From Hydrococcus rivularis NIES-593 (lineage in GTDB: Bacteria > Cyanobacteriota > Cyanobacteriia > Cyanobacteriales > Microcystaceae), in NCBI RefSeq assembly GCF_001904635.1, contig NZ_MRCB01000019.1, positions 1 through 64,000 on the forward strand: a stretch of DNA of 64,000 nucleotides. Direction: 5' to 3'. The first letter of the stretch is position 1; each line of letters starts with the position of its first letter. This document shows positions 19,962 through 28,155 of this stretch, piece after piece. A model generated the notes under the pieces. The model had not been told where the DNA came from, did no database searches, and worked only from the letters and a program-made list of their open reading frames with translations. Position numbers and translations under genes: made by a program.

Positions 19962-20516
19962 TTGCTAAAGAACAACACTAAGGTAAAGCCAGCGCCAAAA
20001 AACGCCGAACAACTTCAACAGTTGGATGAGATAGACCGACAGATCTTGCACCTGTTGCAAAACAACAGCCGGATTCCTAGCGCTGAATTGGCTCGTCGGG
20101 TCAATCTCTCAGCGCCGGGATTGCAAAAAAGACTGAAGAAGCTTGAAGAAAGCGGCATCATTGAAGGTTACGTTACGTTGGTCAATCGCGAGGCGATAGG
20201 TTTAGACTTGTTATGTTTTGCACAGATAACGCTTGCCCACCATAGACCTGAATATGTCGGGCAATTTTGCGATCGCGTCAAGGAATTACCAGAAGTCTTA
20301 GAATGTCACCACCTCACTGGCGAATTTGATTATCTGCTGAAAGTAGTTGTCTCCAATCGCCAGCATCTAGAAAGGTTTTTGTTCGACAAAATTACTCGCA
20401 TTCCAGGTGTGGATAAGATTCGTACTAGCATCGTTCTCAACGAAATCAAAGCATCTACTTCATTGCCATTGCCTGAAGCTGCAATTGACAGCGTGAGTTT
20501 AAGCGAGAATGAATAA
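19962..20516 (+). CDS. Lrp/AsnC family transcriptional regulator
   Basis: 184 residues. The N-terminal helix-turn-helix (about 24-70: LDEIDRQILHLLQNNSRIPSAELARRVNLS) is followed by an AsnC/RAM effector domain with FDYLLKVVVSNRQHLERFL. A TTG start at 19962 is supported by GGAGA seven bases upstream. Family members bind amino acids and act as local or global regulators. Its position, divergent from hppD-hmgA and upstream of the fahA side, suggests control of tyrosine breakdown, with an aromatic amino acid as likely effector. Confidence 0.85.
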   Translation: MLKNNTKVKPAPKNAEQLQQLDEIDRQILHLLQNNSRIPSAELARRVNLSAPGLQKRLKKLEESGIIEGYVTLVNREAIGLDLLCFAQITLAHHRPEYVGQFCDRVKELPEVLECHHLTGEFDYLLKVVVSNRQHLERFLFDKITRIPGVDKIRTSIVLNEIKASTSLPLPEAAIDSVSLSENE

Positions 20517-20620
20517 TATAGACTCAGACCTCTTGTTAACGGTGCCGGAGTTGCTTCCTGGCTGGGAACTAGCAGTTGCTGGCATTTGGGCACCGGAATT
20601 TGAATAGAGAACGAGGCTTT

Positions 20621-21496
20621 ATGCTTGCATCGATAAAAATACTTCTCTCATCGATTGTGGACTATGCCGGACTTTTCCCGCCAGCCAAGCTTGACATGCG
20701 GGAGGCGATGGCAAATTACGATCGCGATCGAATGAGTTCCTATAATTGGATGCTGGGTCGTTTTGTCCTACCAGCGTCCCGACTCAACGAGTTTGAAGAA
20801 CTCCTACCAGCATTTTCCTCACAGCAATGGTCGATCGCAATTATTCTTTCGGGAAATCTGGAGTCGGAGATGGAAAGGGTACAATCTATCTCTGACGGAG
20901 GCAAAATAAAGCTCGCTGCCCTAGAATTTCCCCCACTGCCCCCCGACGAGATCGAAAGCGTATTTCCCAATCTCTCGGCTGGCGTTGACGTATTCTTTGA
21001 AATTCCCCTGGATGGAAACTTAGAAGCCTATCTAGCTGCCCTGCAATACGCCGATGCACTGGCTAAAATCCGAACCGGAAGCACGATCGCCGAGGCTTTT
21101 CCAACCGCATTCCAACTAAGTCATTATATTATCTCGTTTGCCGAAGCTCAAATTCCCTTTAAGGCAACCGCAGGACTACATCATCCCTTACCAGGCAACT
21201 ATCCTTTAAACTACGAGTCACAGAGCAATACCACAGCAATGCATGGTTTTCTCAATGTTGCGATCGCGGCAGCACTCGCCTATTGGCAAAAAATCACGCG
21301 AGAAGAAGCGCTAGCAATTCTTCAGGAATCTTCCATCGAAGGTTTCCGATTCGCAGAAGACGGAATTAGCTGGGCATCCCATCACCTAAACCTTTCAGAA
21401 ATAGAGGGAGCCAGACAACGTTTCTTTCGATCCTTTGGTTCCTGCTCCTTTAAAGAGCCAATAGACGACCTCAAGACACTAAAACTGTTAAGCTAA
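20621..21496 (+). CDS. uncharacterised protein of the homogentisate region
   Basis: 291 residues from MLASIKILLSSIVDYAGLFPPA; the longer frame from a TTG at 20576 is rejected because a GAACGAGG site precedes the ATG at 20621. I do not recognise a named family. It is soluble, with alternating strand/helix segments and conserved-looking patches (DYAGLFPPAKLDM, PFKATAGLHHPLPG, MHGFLNVAIAAA) that would suit a TIM-barrel-like enzyme. It lies between the Lrp regulator and fahA. The pathway step missing from the window is maleylacetoacetate isomerase; an association with that step is speculation. Confidence 0.6.
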   Translation: MLASIKILLSSIVDYAGLFPPAKLDMREAMANYDRDRMSSYNWMLGRFVLPASRLNEFEELLPAFSSQQWSIAIILSGNLESEMERVQSISDGGKIKLAALEFPPLPPDEIESVFPNLSAGVDVFFEIPLDGNLEAYLAALQYADALAKIRTGSTIAEAFPTAFQLSHYIISFAEAQIPFKATAGLHHPLPGNYPLNYESQSNTTAMHGFLNVAIAAALAYWQKITREEALAILQESSIEGFRFAEDGISWASHHLNLSEIEGARQRFFRSFGSCSFKEPIDDLKTLKLLS

Positions 21497-21539
21497 TTGG
21501 TTGTTAGGAGTCAGTGATTTGATTTTGGATTGGGGAGTA

Positions 21540-21734
21540 GTTAGTAGTAGGGGCGGTTTTTTTGCAGTAAGTGTTGGTAAATCTCTAGGATTTTTAGATA
21601 AACCCGCCTGTACAGTGGATAGTAGTTAATTGTCTCTCCAGTCTCCCCTGTCTCCTTGTCCCCCAGTCTTTGAGTCCCCCTCTCCCCGTCTCAGAAGTCT
21701 CCCCCTGCTCCCAATTACGAATTACGAATGACAT
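21540..21734. repeat. pyrimidine-rich low-complexity repeat upstream of fahA
   Basis: From about 21635 the strand is a run of CTCC/CCAGTCTCC/TTGTCCCCC-type words ending in the short direct repeat AATTACGAATTACGAAT next to the fahA start. Similar G/A- or C/T-rich words appear inside rlmN (58293-58361), so this looks like a dispersed repeat of the genome rather than a promoter element. Confidence 0.55.
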
Positions 21735-23054
21735 ATGATCCGTCCCATCGATGCCACACACGATCCGAATTTGCGCAGTTGGGTAGAATCGGCGAATCAA
21801 AAAGACACCGATTTTCCTATCCAGAACCTTCCTTTAGGAGTATTTCGCAGGCGGGATAGCATTGACTCCTCGCGCATTGGCGTTGCGATCGGCGATCGCA
21901 TTCTCGATTTGTCTTTATGTGTCGAAGCCGGACTCCTAGAAGAACTTCCCGGGAAACTGCAAGAAGCTTGTGCGGCAACCAACCTCAATCCACTGATGGC
22001 GATGGGGAGCGAAGCTTCCTTGGCGCTGCGCCGTTGCTTGAGCGCACTGTTGCGATACGACACGCAAAAATCCCTTCCAGAACGAGAAATTCTCGTATCG
22101 ATGTCCGATGTCGAACTTTTACTACCCGCCGAGATTGGCGATTATACGGACTTTTACGCCTCAATTTTTCATGCCACCAACGTTGGCAAGCTATTCCGCC
22201 CCGACAATCCCCTACTTCCTAACTACAAGTATGTCCCCATCGCCTACCACGGACGCGCTTCCTCTATCGTACCCAGCGGCACATTTATCAATCGTCCCAA
22301 AGGTCAGCGAAAGCGTCCCGATGAGACAGCCCCCAGTTTCGGTTCTTCTCGACTTCTCGACTACGAAATGGAAGTCGGATTCTTTGTAGGGACTGGAAAT
22401 AAACTCGGTCAGCCCATCCCAATAGACAATGCTGAGGAACACATCTTTGGACTTTGCTTGGTTAACGACTGGTCGGCACGAGATATCCAAGCCTGGGAAT
22501 ACCAACCCCTCGGTCCTTTTCTTGCCAAGAATTTTGCTACCACCATCTCGCCTTGGGTAGTGACTCTAGAAGCGCTTGTCCCTTTTCGCTGTTCGGCGTT
22601 TTCTCGTCCCCAAGGAGATCCCCCGCCGTTGCCCTATCTTTTTTCGCGGCAGGATGCTAGCCTGGGCGGGATCGACCTCACGGTAGAAGTATGGCTGCTT
22701 TCGGCTCAGATGCGCGAGGCGGGGATGGAGTCATTTTGTTTGAGTCGCGCTTCTTTTGCACAGATGTATTGGACATTAGCTCAGATGCTTGCCCATCACT
22801 CAAGTAATGGTTGCAATCTCCGCACGGGAGATTTACTGGCTAGCGGCACAGTCTCAGGTGCCGAAGAAGGTTCGCAAGGATCTCTGCTCGAACTTACCCA
22901 GCGCGGCTCACAACCCATTCAACTGCCAACAGGTGAAAAGCGAGGTTTCTTATCTGATGGAGACGAAGTGATTTTGCGAGGATACTGCGAAAAAGAAGGC
23001 TACGCCAGAGTAGGATTCGGGGAATGCCGAGGCACAGTTCTATCTGTAGAGTAG
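21735..23054 (+). CDS. fahA: fumarylacetoacetase
   Basis: 439 residues. The N-terminal SH3-like domain is followed by the FAH catalytic domain with GDYTDFYASIFHATNVG, LDYEMEVGFFVG and DIQAWEYQPLGPFLAKNF, which hold the Ca/Mg ligands and catalytic residues of the family. It cleaves fumarylacetoacetate to fumarate and acetoacetate, the last step of tyrosine degradation. With hppD and hmgA only the isomerase is unaccounted for. The ATG at 21735 directly follows a repeat-rich spacer and lacks a clear Shine-Dalgarno. Confidence 0.92.
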   Translation: MIRPIDATHDPNLRSWVESANQKDTDFPIQNLPLGVFRRRDSIDSSRIGVAIGDRILDLSLCVEAGLLEELPGKLQEACAATNLNPLMAMGSEASLALRRCLSALLRYDTQKSLPEREILVSMSDVELLLPAEIGDYTDFYASIFHATNVGKLFRPDNPLLPNYKYVPIAYHGRASSIVPSGTFINRPKGQRKRPDETAPSFGSSRLLDYEMEVGFFVGTGNKLGQPIPIDNAEEHIFGLCLVNDWSARDIQAWEYQPLGPFLAKNFATTISPWVVTLEALVPFRCSAFSRPQGDPPPLPYLFSRQDASLGGIDLTVEVWLLSAQMREAGMESFCLSRASFAQMYWTLAQMLAHHSSNGCNLRTGDLLASGTVSGAEEGSQGSLLELTQRGSQPIQLPTGEKRGFLSDGDEVILRGYCEKEGYARVGFGECRGTVLSVE

Positions 23055-23284
23055 ACTTCTCGCTTTAACCCTCTTGTGTCACTTTAGCAGATTGCGATCT
23101 CCTAGACTCCGATCTGATAAATAATAGCTAGAAGCTAGCACTACACCGCCATCAACTCATAGGGCTGCACCGTTATTTGACCAAAAGTTTTTATCGATCG
23201 CCTACCCCATAACTATCCAATCGATTATTGTTAATGACTTCTATGATTCAAAACCAAATAGTCGTGTTACAGAAATATATATAT

Positions 23285-24451
23285 TTATTTGAGCTTGCTA
23301 ATGGCTGCTTGAATCCGCTCTAGTGCTTCTTGGATATTCTCTAGAGAATTGGCATAAGAAAGCCTCAAGTATCCATCGCCAAATTTTCCAAAAGCCGTAC
23401 CGGACAATACCGCTACTCCCGCTTCTTCGAGTAGATAGTCGGCAAGTTCCCCACAGGAAAGGGGCAACTGCTTCACATTGGGGAAGACATAAAAAGCGCC
23501 TGCGGGTTTAAGGCAACTAATTCCCTCAATGGTATTTAAACCTTCTACAATTACATCCCGCCGCTGTTTAAATTGGGCAACCATTTGGGTAACAAAATCT
23601 TGCGATCCTTTGAGCGCTTCGATTCCTGCCATTTGAGTAAACGAACACGTACAGGAATTAGAATTAATCGTTAATCGCACAATCTCCTCAACAAGTCGCT
23701 TGGGAGCGATAGCGTAGCCCAATCGCCATCCCGTCATCGCATAGGTTTTTGAATGACCGTCGAGCAAAATTGTTCGCTCTTTCATGTCAGGAAAACCAAT
23801 AATACTTTCGTGTTGTCCTTCATAGAGAATGCGGGAATAGATTTCGTCGGAGAGGACGTAAAAATCGTATTTGTTTGCCAGATTGGCAATTGCCTCTAAA
23901 TCCTCTTTTTTGAGAAAACCGCCCGTAGGATTTTGGGGAGAATTAAGAATTAATAGGCGAGTGCGATCGGAAATTGCGGCAATTAAATCTTCAACGCGAA
24001 AGCGAAAATCAACTTCCTCTCGCAAGGGCAGCGGAACGGCTTTTGCGCCCACAAAGTTAATAACCGATTCATAAATAGGAAAACCCGGATTGGGATAAAT
24101 TACCTCATCTCCTTTCTCAATCAGCGCTAGGATAGTAAAAAAAACAATCGGTTTGGCGCCGGGAGTCACGACAACTTCATCGGGATAAATCTCAATGCCT
24201 CTCGTTTGCGAAATGTGCTCGGCTATGACTTCGCGAAATTCCCATAGTCCGGCAGCAGGGCTGTATCCGGTGTATCCATCTTTCATCGCCTGGAAAGCAG
24301 CTGCACAAATATTCATGGGAGTTTTAAAATCGGGCTGACCGATTTCGAGGTGAATAATCTTTCTGCCTTGCGCCTCTAAATTTTTTGCTCTGGCAAAGAC
24401 CTCGAAGGCTGATTCAGTTCCTAAACGACTCATTCGCTTGGCAAATTTCAT
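23285..24451 (-). CDS. PLP-dependent aminotransferase class I/II
   Basis: 388 residues of aspartate aminotransferase fold type I. Visible motifs are NSPQNPTGG, VLSDEIYSRI and the PLP lysine region DGHSKTYAMTGWRLGY. The family includes aspartate, tyrosine/phenylalanine and alanine aminotransferases, and specificity cannot be read directly. Its place next to fahA, hppD and hmgA makes a tyrosine-to-4-hydroxyphenylpyruvate role reasonable, but it is convergent with fahA and need not be co-regulated. Confidence 0.82.
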   Translation of the reverse strand: MKFAKRMSRLGTESAFEVFARAKNLEAQGRKIIHLEIGQPDFKTPMNICAAAFQAMKDGYTGYSPAAGLWEFREVIAEHISQTRGIEIYPDEVVVTPGAKPIVFFTILALIEKGDEVIYPNPGFPIYESVINFVGAKAVPLPLREEVDFRFRVEDLIAAISDRTRLLILNSPQNPTGGFLKKEDLEAIANLANKYDFYVLSDEIYSRILYEGQHESIIGFPDMKERTILLDGHSKTYAMTGWRLGYAIAPKRLVEEIVRLTINSNSCTCSFTQMAGIEALKGSQDFVTQMVAQFKQRRDVIVEGLNTIEGISCLKPAGAFYVFPNVKQLPLSCGELADYLLEEAGVAVLSGTAFGKFGDGYLRLSYANSLENIQEALERIQAAISKLK

Positions 24452-24710
24452 AGGAATTCCTTTTTCTAGGGCAGCAAAGTTAACTGGAAAAGTTAATCTT
24501 CAAGAGAAGCCAAGAGCGCTTCTCTGAGATGGGTGCAAACATAATTGTTCAACTCGATTGAGTTTCTACTGGCGCAACTGGGAATTATGTATCCCACCAT
24601 CGTGAAGAGAAACTATACTGCTAATAACCCATCATATCTTTCTAGTTAATAGCTCGCGCTATGTTGGTCAATCTCTATCTTTCTTAAGCTAAGCTGCTGA
24701 TGGATCTGCG

Positions 24711-24917
24711 TTATACCAATTTGAAAAATCTTGGCTACGGATGGATTTTTAAAACCTTTATGGGATAAAACCAATTTTCATGTTTTCGCGATCGACATTC
24801 TTCACCCCTCTCCCAAATAGAGAGAGGGGATGGGGGTGAGGGCGATCGACTATTTCTGTCATTAATGAATGAAAAATGATATGAGTCTTTCTCAATCCAA
24901 AATCTAAAATAGTATTA
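24711..24917. mobile_element. MITE-like element, ATACCAATT family, copy 2 carrying a nested element
   Basis: Starts TTATACCAATT (24711) and ends with AAAATAGTATTA (24917). Its right part, ATGAGTCTTTCTCAATC onward, and the TTTTAAAACCTT word match the copy at 11270-11426. Between them lies a separate hairpin element (24765-24884) absent from copy 1, as if inserted. No ORF inside. The flanks 24452-24710 and 24918-25083 hold no supported gene. Confidence 0.6.
24765..24884. mobile_element. 112-bp hairpin MITE, copy A
   Basis: Positions 24771-24882 match 55164-55275 with six differences that I counted by eye. The centre is an imperfect stem CCCCTCTCCC/GAGAGGGG. The ends, CCAATTTTCA and TGAAAAATGATAT, are near-inverted repeats. 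No coding capacity. Confidence 0.7.
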
Positions 24918-25083
24918 CATTACGATGCTTTCTATCTCGACGCACTTTTCTCATAGTAGATGGAAGCCATCGTTGTCGTATCTGCCGAACAGCCCGACCA
25001 TTCTACATTTGTTAGAAATAGAATAATGTAATTACCACCTCACACTCACAAGTAGCAGAGCCGTAAAACAGTCAAACAAGAAG

Positions 25084-25281
25084 ATGCCGAGCAAGAAAGT
25101 TTATGTCAAAGAATACACGGTCAGAGCGCATACTAGAACGATTCACACTAGGATATACAAATTTATTTGTCACTTTTGTCATGAAGATGTCGAACGAGAA
25201 ACCTATGCAACAACTTGTCCCAAATATGGCAACAAATGCAACGGAGTAGCGAGTAAATGCCTGCGCTGTATTAAAAACTAA
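25084..25281 (+). CDS. cysteine-rich small protein
   Basis: 65 residues, basic N-terminus (MPSKKVYVKEYTVRAHTR) followed by six cysteines (29, 32, 45, 52, 59, 62) with CHFC and CLRC knuckles, suggesting a zinc-binding fold. I do not recognise a characterised family. It is followed after 12 bases by the winged-helix-like protein on the same strand, so the two likely share a transcript. The ATG has a weak AAGAAG site. Confidence 0.6.
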   Translation: MPSKKVYVKEYTVRAHTRTIHTRIYKFICHFCHEDVERETYATTCPKYGNKCNGVASKCLRCIKN

Positions 25282-25293
25282 GGGAAATTAAAG

Positions 25294-26127
25294 ATGACGA
25301 AATTGCCGCTACCAGAACCGCCACAGAATAGCGAACAGTTCTTGCACGAGTTAGCGAATTATTATCGTGCCTTGCTCGATTATCACCAACGCTCTGCTAC
25401 TTTAGCTGCTTCTCGTTTAGCTCACGTGGAAACCCTGCTCAATCTAGGTCAGCCTACTCTAGAGCAGCAAGCAACTTTGGAGCTAGGGTTAGACAATGTC
25501 ATTAAGACAACGGTCAAGCGGCAAGAATCGCCAATATCGGTTCAACTGCCCAGCTTAGAACAACCAGGAGCGATCTCTATCGGGTCATTTCTTCCCAATC
25601 TAGAAGATTTAGAAGAACTTTTGAAAACTAATCGAGGAAAAATGTTGCACCTGGATTATATCGTCAGAATACTTTGCGGGCGGTTAGCAGACAAAGAACT
25701 TCACTCAGTCAAGCAGGTAGTAAAGCAACTTCTCGAACGAGGAGCGAGTCAAGGAAGATGGATGGCAGTGCCCGATTCTCCCGACTGTTGGACGATTGAC
25801 TTGAGTGAATTTCCCGAACTTGCCTCTCTCCCAACTAAAAGAAGATCGAGAAAAAGAGGGGTATCTCGCCTACCCGGTAACGAGAAATTGGATCGGTATA
25901 AAAACCTGACCGAAGCGATAAAAACTTGCTTGGAAGAAAATATGCCCAAGGCAATGAGCATTAATGATATTTTGGATTGGTTCTATCCTCAAGGTCTGCC
26001 CCAAGAAAACAAAAAGCGAGCGCGTCAAGCTATTAGGGATGTTGTCATTAAAAAGTGCGGCCAGGTTGGTTGTTGGAAGCGTTTTGCAGTCGGTCTTTAT
26101 ATGCCCTATCCTGCCGAGCCTAAATAA
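25294..26127 (+). CDS. uncharacterised protein with two winged-helix-like modules
   Basis: 277 residues. An N-terminal helical region (1-75) is followed by two similar modules at about 102-170 and 203-273. Each has the helix-turn-helix plus Trp-containing beta-wing pattern (ILCGRLADKEL...GRWMAVPD; DILDWFYPQGLPQ...VGCWKRFAVG). This resembles HARE-type or other winged-helix domains, so nucleic-acid binding is plausible. A basic linker (KRRSRKRG) joins them. The AAGGGAAA site supports the start. Co-oriented with the cysteine-rich gene just upstream. Confidence 0.55.
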   Translation: MTKLPLPEPPQNSEQFLHELANYYRALLDYHQRSATLAASRLAHVETLLNLGQPTLEQQATLELGLDNVIKTTVKRQESPISVQLPSLEQPGAISIGSFLPNLEDLEELLKTNRGKMLHLDYIVRILCGRLADKELHSVKQVVKQLLERGASQGRWMAVPDSPDCWTIDLSEFPELASLPTKRRSRKRGVSRLPGNEKLDRYKNLTEAIKTCLEENMPKAMSINDILDWFYPQGLPQENKKRARQAIRDVVIKKCGQVGCWKRFAVGLYMPYPAEPK

Positions 26128-26282
26128 AGTAAATCACTTCATTTAAGAAATTGAGTAAAAGATGAAGGATTGATAATAAATTTTAAATATTTTTTTGAAT
26201 TTTTAGATTTAGTTGCCGATTCTTTTAGCATAGAAGCAAATTAGCTCATCAAAAATACTTTTTAAAAAGAGTGGAGGTTCCT

Positions 26283-26654
26283 ATGGTTAGCTACGTAGGA
26301 ATGCAAATGCCTCTGACTGCCAATCCAGGGGATAGAATTGCTGAAGAATCTCAAACGATTGAGGAAAAAGCCAAACAAATAGCGGTAGATAAGTACGATA
26401 TTACAGGTGCCCACATTAAAGTTCCCACCTATTTCATTGTCACCTATCCTAATGGGGAAACTAAGGCACTCCATCATGTTAGGGATGCTCAGGAAATTTC
26501 TGATGTCATCCGACAAATGCATTTAGAAGAAGAGCCAACGCCAAGAAACACAAGCGAGCACAAGTCGAACCTCAATGGTTTAATTGCCGTCATAGGCGTG
26601 TCTATGTTGGCTTTGTTTTTGATGACAGCCGCTATTGCTATCGGCGTGTTTTAA
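26283..26654 (+). CDS. uncharacterised tail-anchored membrane protein
   Basis: 123 residues from MVSYVGMQMPLTANPGDRI; the ATG at 26283 has GGAGG just before it, so the upstream GTG at 26271 is rejected. The body is hydrophilic (KVPTYFIVTYPNGETKALHHV reads like a small alpha/beta domain). One membrane segment closes the protein (about 101-122, LIAVIGVSMLALFLMTAAIAI). Family not recognised. A HIP1-built terminator follows. Confidence 0.55.
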   Translation: MVSYVGMQMPLTANPGDRIAEESQTIEEKAKQIAVDKYDITGAHIKVPTYFIVTYPNGETKALHHVRDAQEISDVIRQMHLEEEPTPRNTSEHKSNLNGLIAVIGVSMLALFLMTAAIAIGVF

Positions 26655-26686
26655 GTTTAGGACAAAAAATCTTTAGTGGTATTTTG

Positions 26687-26721
26687 GCGATCGCGTATCC
26701 TTGTCGGCGCGATCGCTTTTT
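26687..26721 (+). terminator. intrinsic terminator formed by two HIP1-type motifs
   Basis: GCGATCGCG (26687-26695) pairs with CGCGATCGC (26708-26716) over a 12-base loop and is followed by five T. It lies 33 bases after the tail-anchored protein gene. The remainder of the spacer to 27009 is AT-rich without a supported gene. Confidence 0.7.
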
Positions 26722-27009
26722 GTTACATTGAGAGCCTTGGGACAAAGTTGCGTTCGGGCATGGTCTTGCCATATTTATAGAGATTTTGTGGATTTCAGGA
26801 AGTTTCGCACTTGGCATTGAAATCTCTTCGCTTCCTAAAATCTGAATAATCTAAATTTCACATTAAAAATTTAATAAAAGAAAAATTTCTTAACCTAAAG
26901 ATTAACTTGTCCTGTTTCACTTTTCACTGTATGAGATCGTTTGAACTAATACAAATAGTACAAAGGACAAATGACTAATGACCTGATGATTAATGCGGAG
27001 ACCTAAGTA

Positions 27010-27744
27010 ATGTCGTGGACAGATTTTGTTGTACGCTTACTGGTTGCCTTTATCCTTGGTGCTGCGATCGGAGTCGAGAGGCAGTGGCTCAAAACAAGAG
27101 CAGTACTCAAAACCAATGTTTTAGTATCTCTCGGTGCAGCCATGTTTGTCATGATGTCGGCTATGACTCCGGGCGATGCGAGTCCGACGCGGGTGGCTGC
27201 TCAAGTCGTTTCTGGAATAGGCTTTCTCGGAGGAGGCGTGATTTTGCGCGAGGGTGCTAGCGTGCGCGGCATTAATACAGCAGCGACTTTGTGGTGTGCA
27301 GCCGCGATCGGTACGCTGGCAGGTTCGGGTTTTTTCTTGCAAGCTTATATCGGAGCAATAGTTGTTGTGGGAGCCAACTTTCTTCTGCGACCGCTCATTC
27401 CTATCTTTCAACAAGTTGATGGGAATGGCAATCTAGCGGCACAAACGCAACCAAGCATCAACTATCGCTGTTGGTTGATCTGTCAAGCAGAAGATGAAAT
27501 GAACGTTCGCACTTTGTTATTTCAGTCACTTAGAGAGAGAGAGCTGACGCTGACTGCAATTCACAGCAAAATGATAAGAAGTGGGGATCCAACTCAATCG
27601 TCAGTAGTAGAGATTCAAGCCGATTTCTTCTGCGGAGAGAATGCTGATGAATTAGAACTGATAGAGCAAGTATTAAATACGCTCAAGCAACAGACAAAAA
27701 TCGATCGCGTTAGTTGGGAGTTAGTGCCGAGCGATCGCGAATAA
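27010..27744 (+). CDS. MgtC/SapB family membrane protein
   Basis: 244 residues. Four to five N-terminal membrane segments hold the family motifs GAAIGVERQW, GGGVILREGASVRGINTAATLW and AAAIGTLAGSG. A soluble C-terminal domain (about 150-244) follows. MgtC proteins are inner-membrane factors linked to growth under low magnesium and to control of ATP synthase in other bacteria; in cyanobacteria the role is unclear. The gene stands alone. No magnesium riboswitch was recognised upstream. Confidence 0.85.
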   Translation: MSWTDFVVRLLVAFILGAAIGVERQWLKTRAVLKTNVLVSLGAAMFVMMSAMTPGDASPTRVAAQVVSGIGFLGGGVILREGASVRGINTAATLWCAAAIGTLAGSGFFLQAYIGAIVVVGANFLLRPLIPIFQQVDGNGNLAAQTQPSINYRCWLICQAEDEMNVRTLLFQSLRERELTLTAIHSKMIRSGDPTQSSVVEIQADFFCGENADELELIEQVLNTLKQQTKIDRVSWELVPSDRE

Positions 27745-27818
27745 AACTTAAATATCGAAAAAAAAGATAGCAAAAAGCGTTGCTTGACTTAGTTTATGAC
27801 GATTATATCGGAAATAAC

Positions 27819-27920
27819 GTAAAATTTAATGTAAAATAATGTAAAGTATAATGTAAAATTTAAGTGAAATTACCGATGGACAACAAGCCGTTATTTATGG
27901 ATAATTAAATTTTCGGTAAT
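27819..27920. promoter_or_regulatory. iterated GTAAAATTTAAT words and an inverted repeat upstream of the binding-protein gene
   Basis: Four near-copies of GTAAAAT(T/A)(T)AAT occur at about 27819-27864. They are followed by ATTACCGA (27869-27876) and its complement TCGGTAAT (27913-27920). This lies in the 411-base spacer before the gene at 28156. It may be a binding array or simply AT-rich repeat; the rest of the spacer shows nothing clear. Confidence 0.35.
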
Positions 27921-28155
27921 GGTAAGGTTAAGATAAGCAGAGAACAAAACTCTCTTGTGCTGGTGAGAGATTCGCAAAATGTATCGTGCTTGAGCCAAAC
28001 CTGCGGGAAGCCAATCAAGCGTTAGTGCGAGTTACCAACTAGAAGAGCTAGAGTTTTTGCTGAAAAATTTACGTATTCTTGCCGACTCAACGATATCGAT
28101 CGCATGTGATTTCGATCCGACTGTAGCAATTGTTATATAGGAGCGCGGGGAAGCC

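Noticed and set aside
27955-28155. Possible riboswitch in the leader of the binding-protein gene
   Set aside because: A stretch with GCGGGAAGCC suggested a cobalamin-type leader, but the required conserved boxes are absent.
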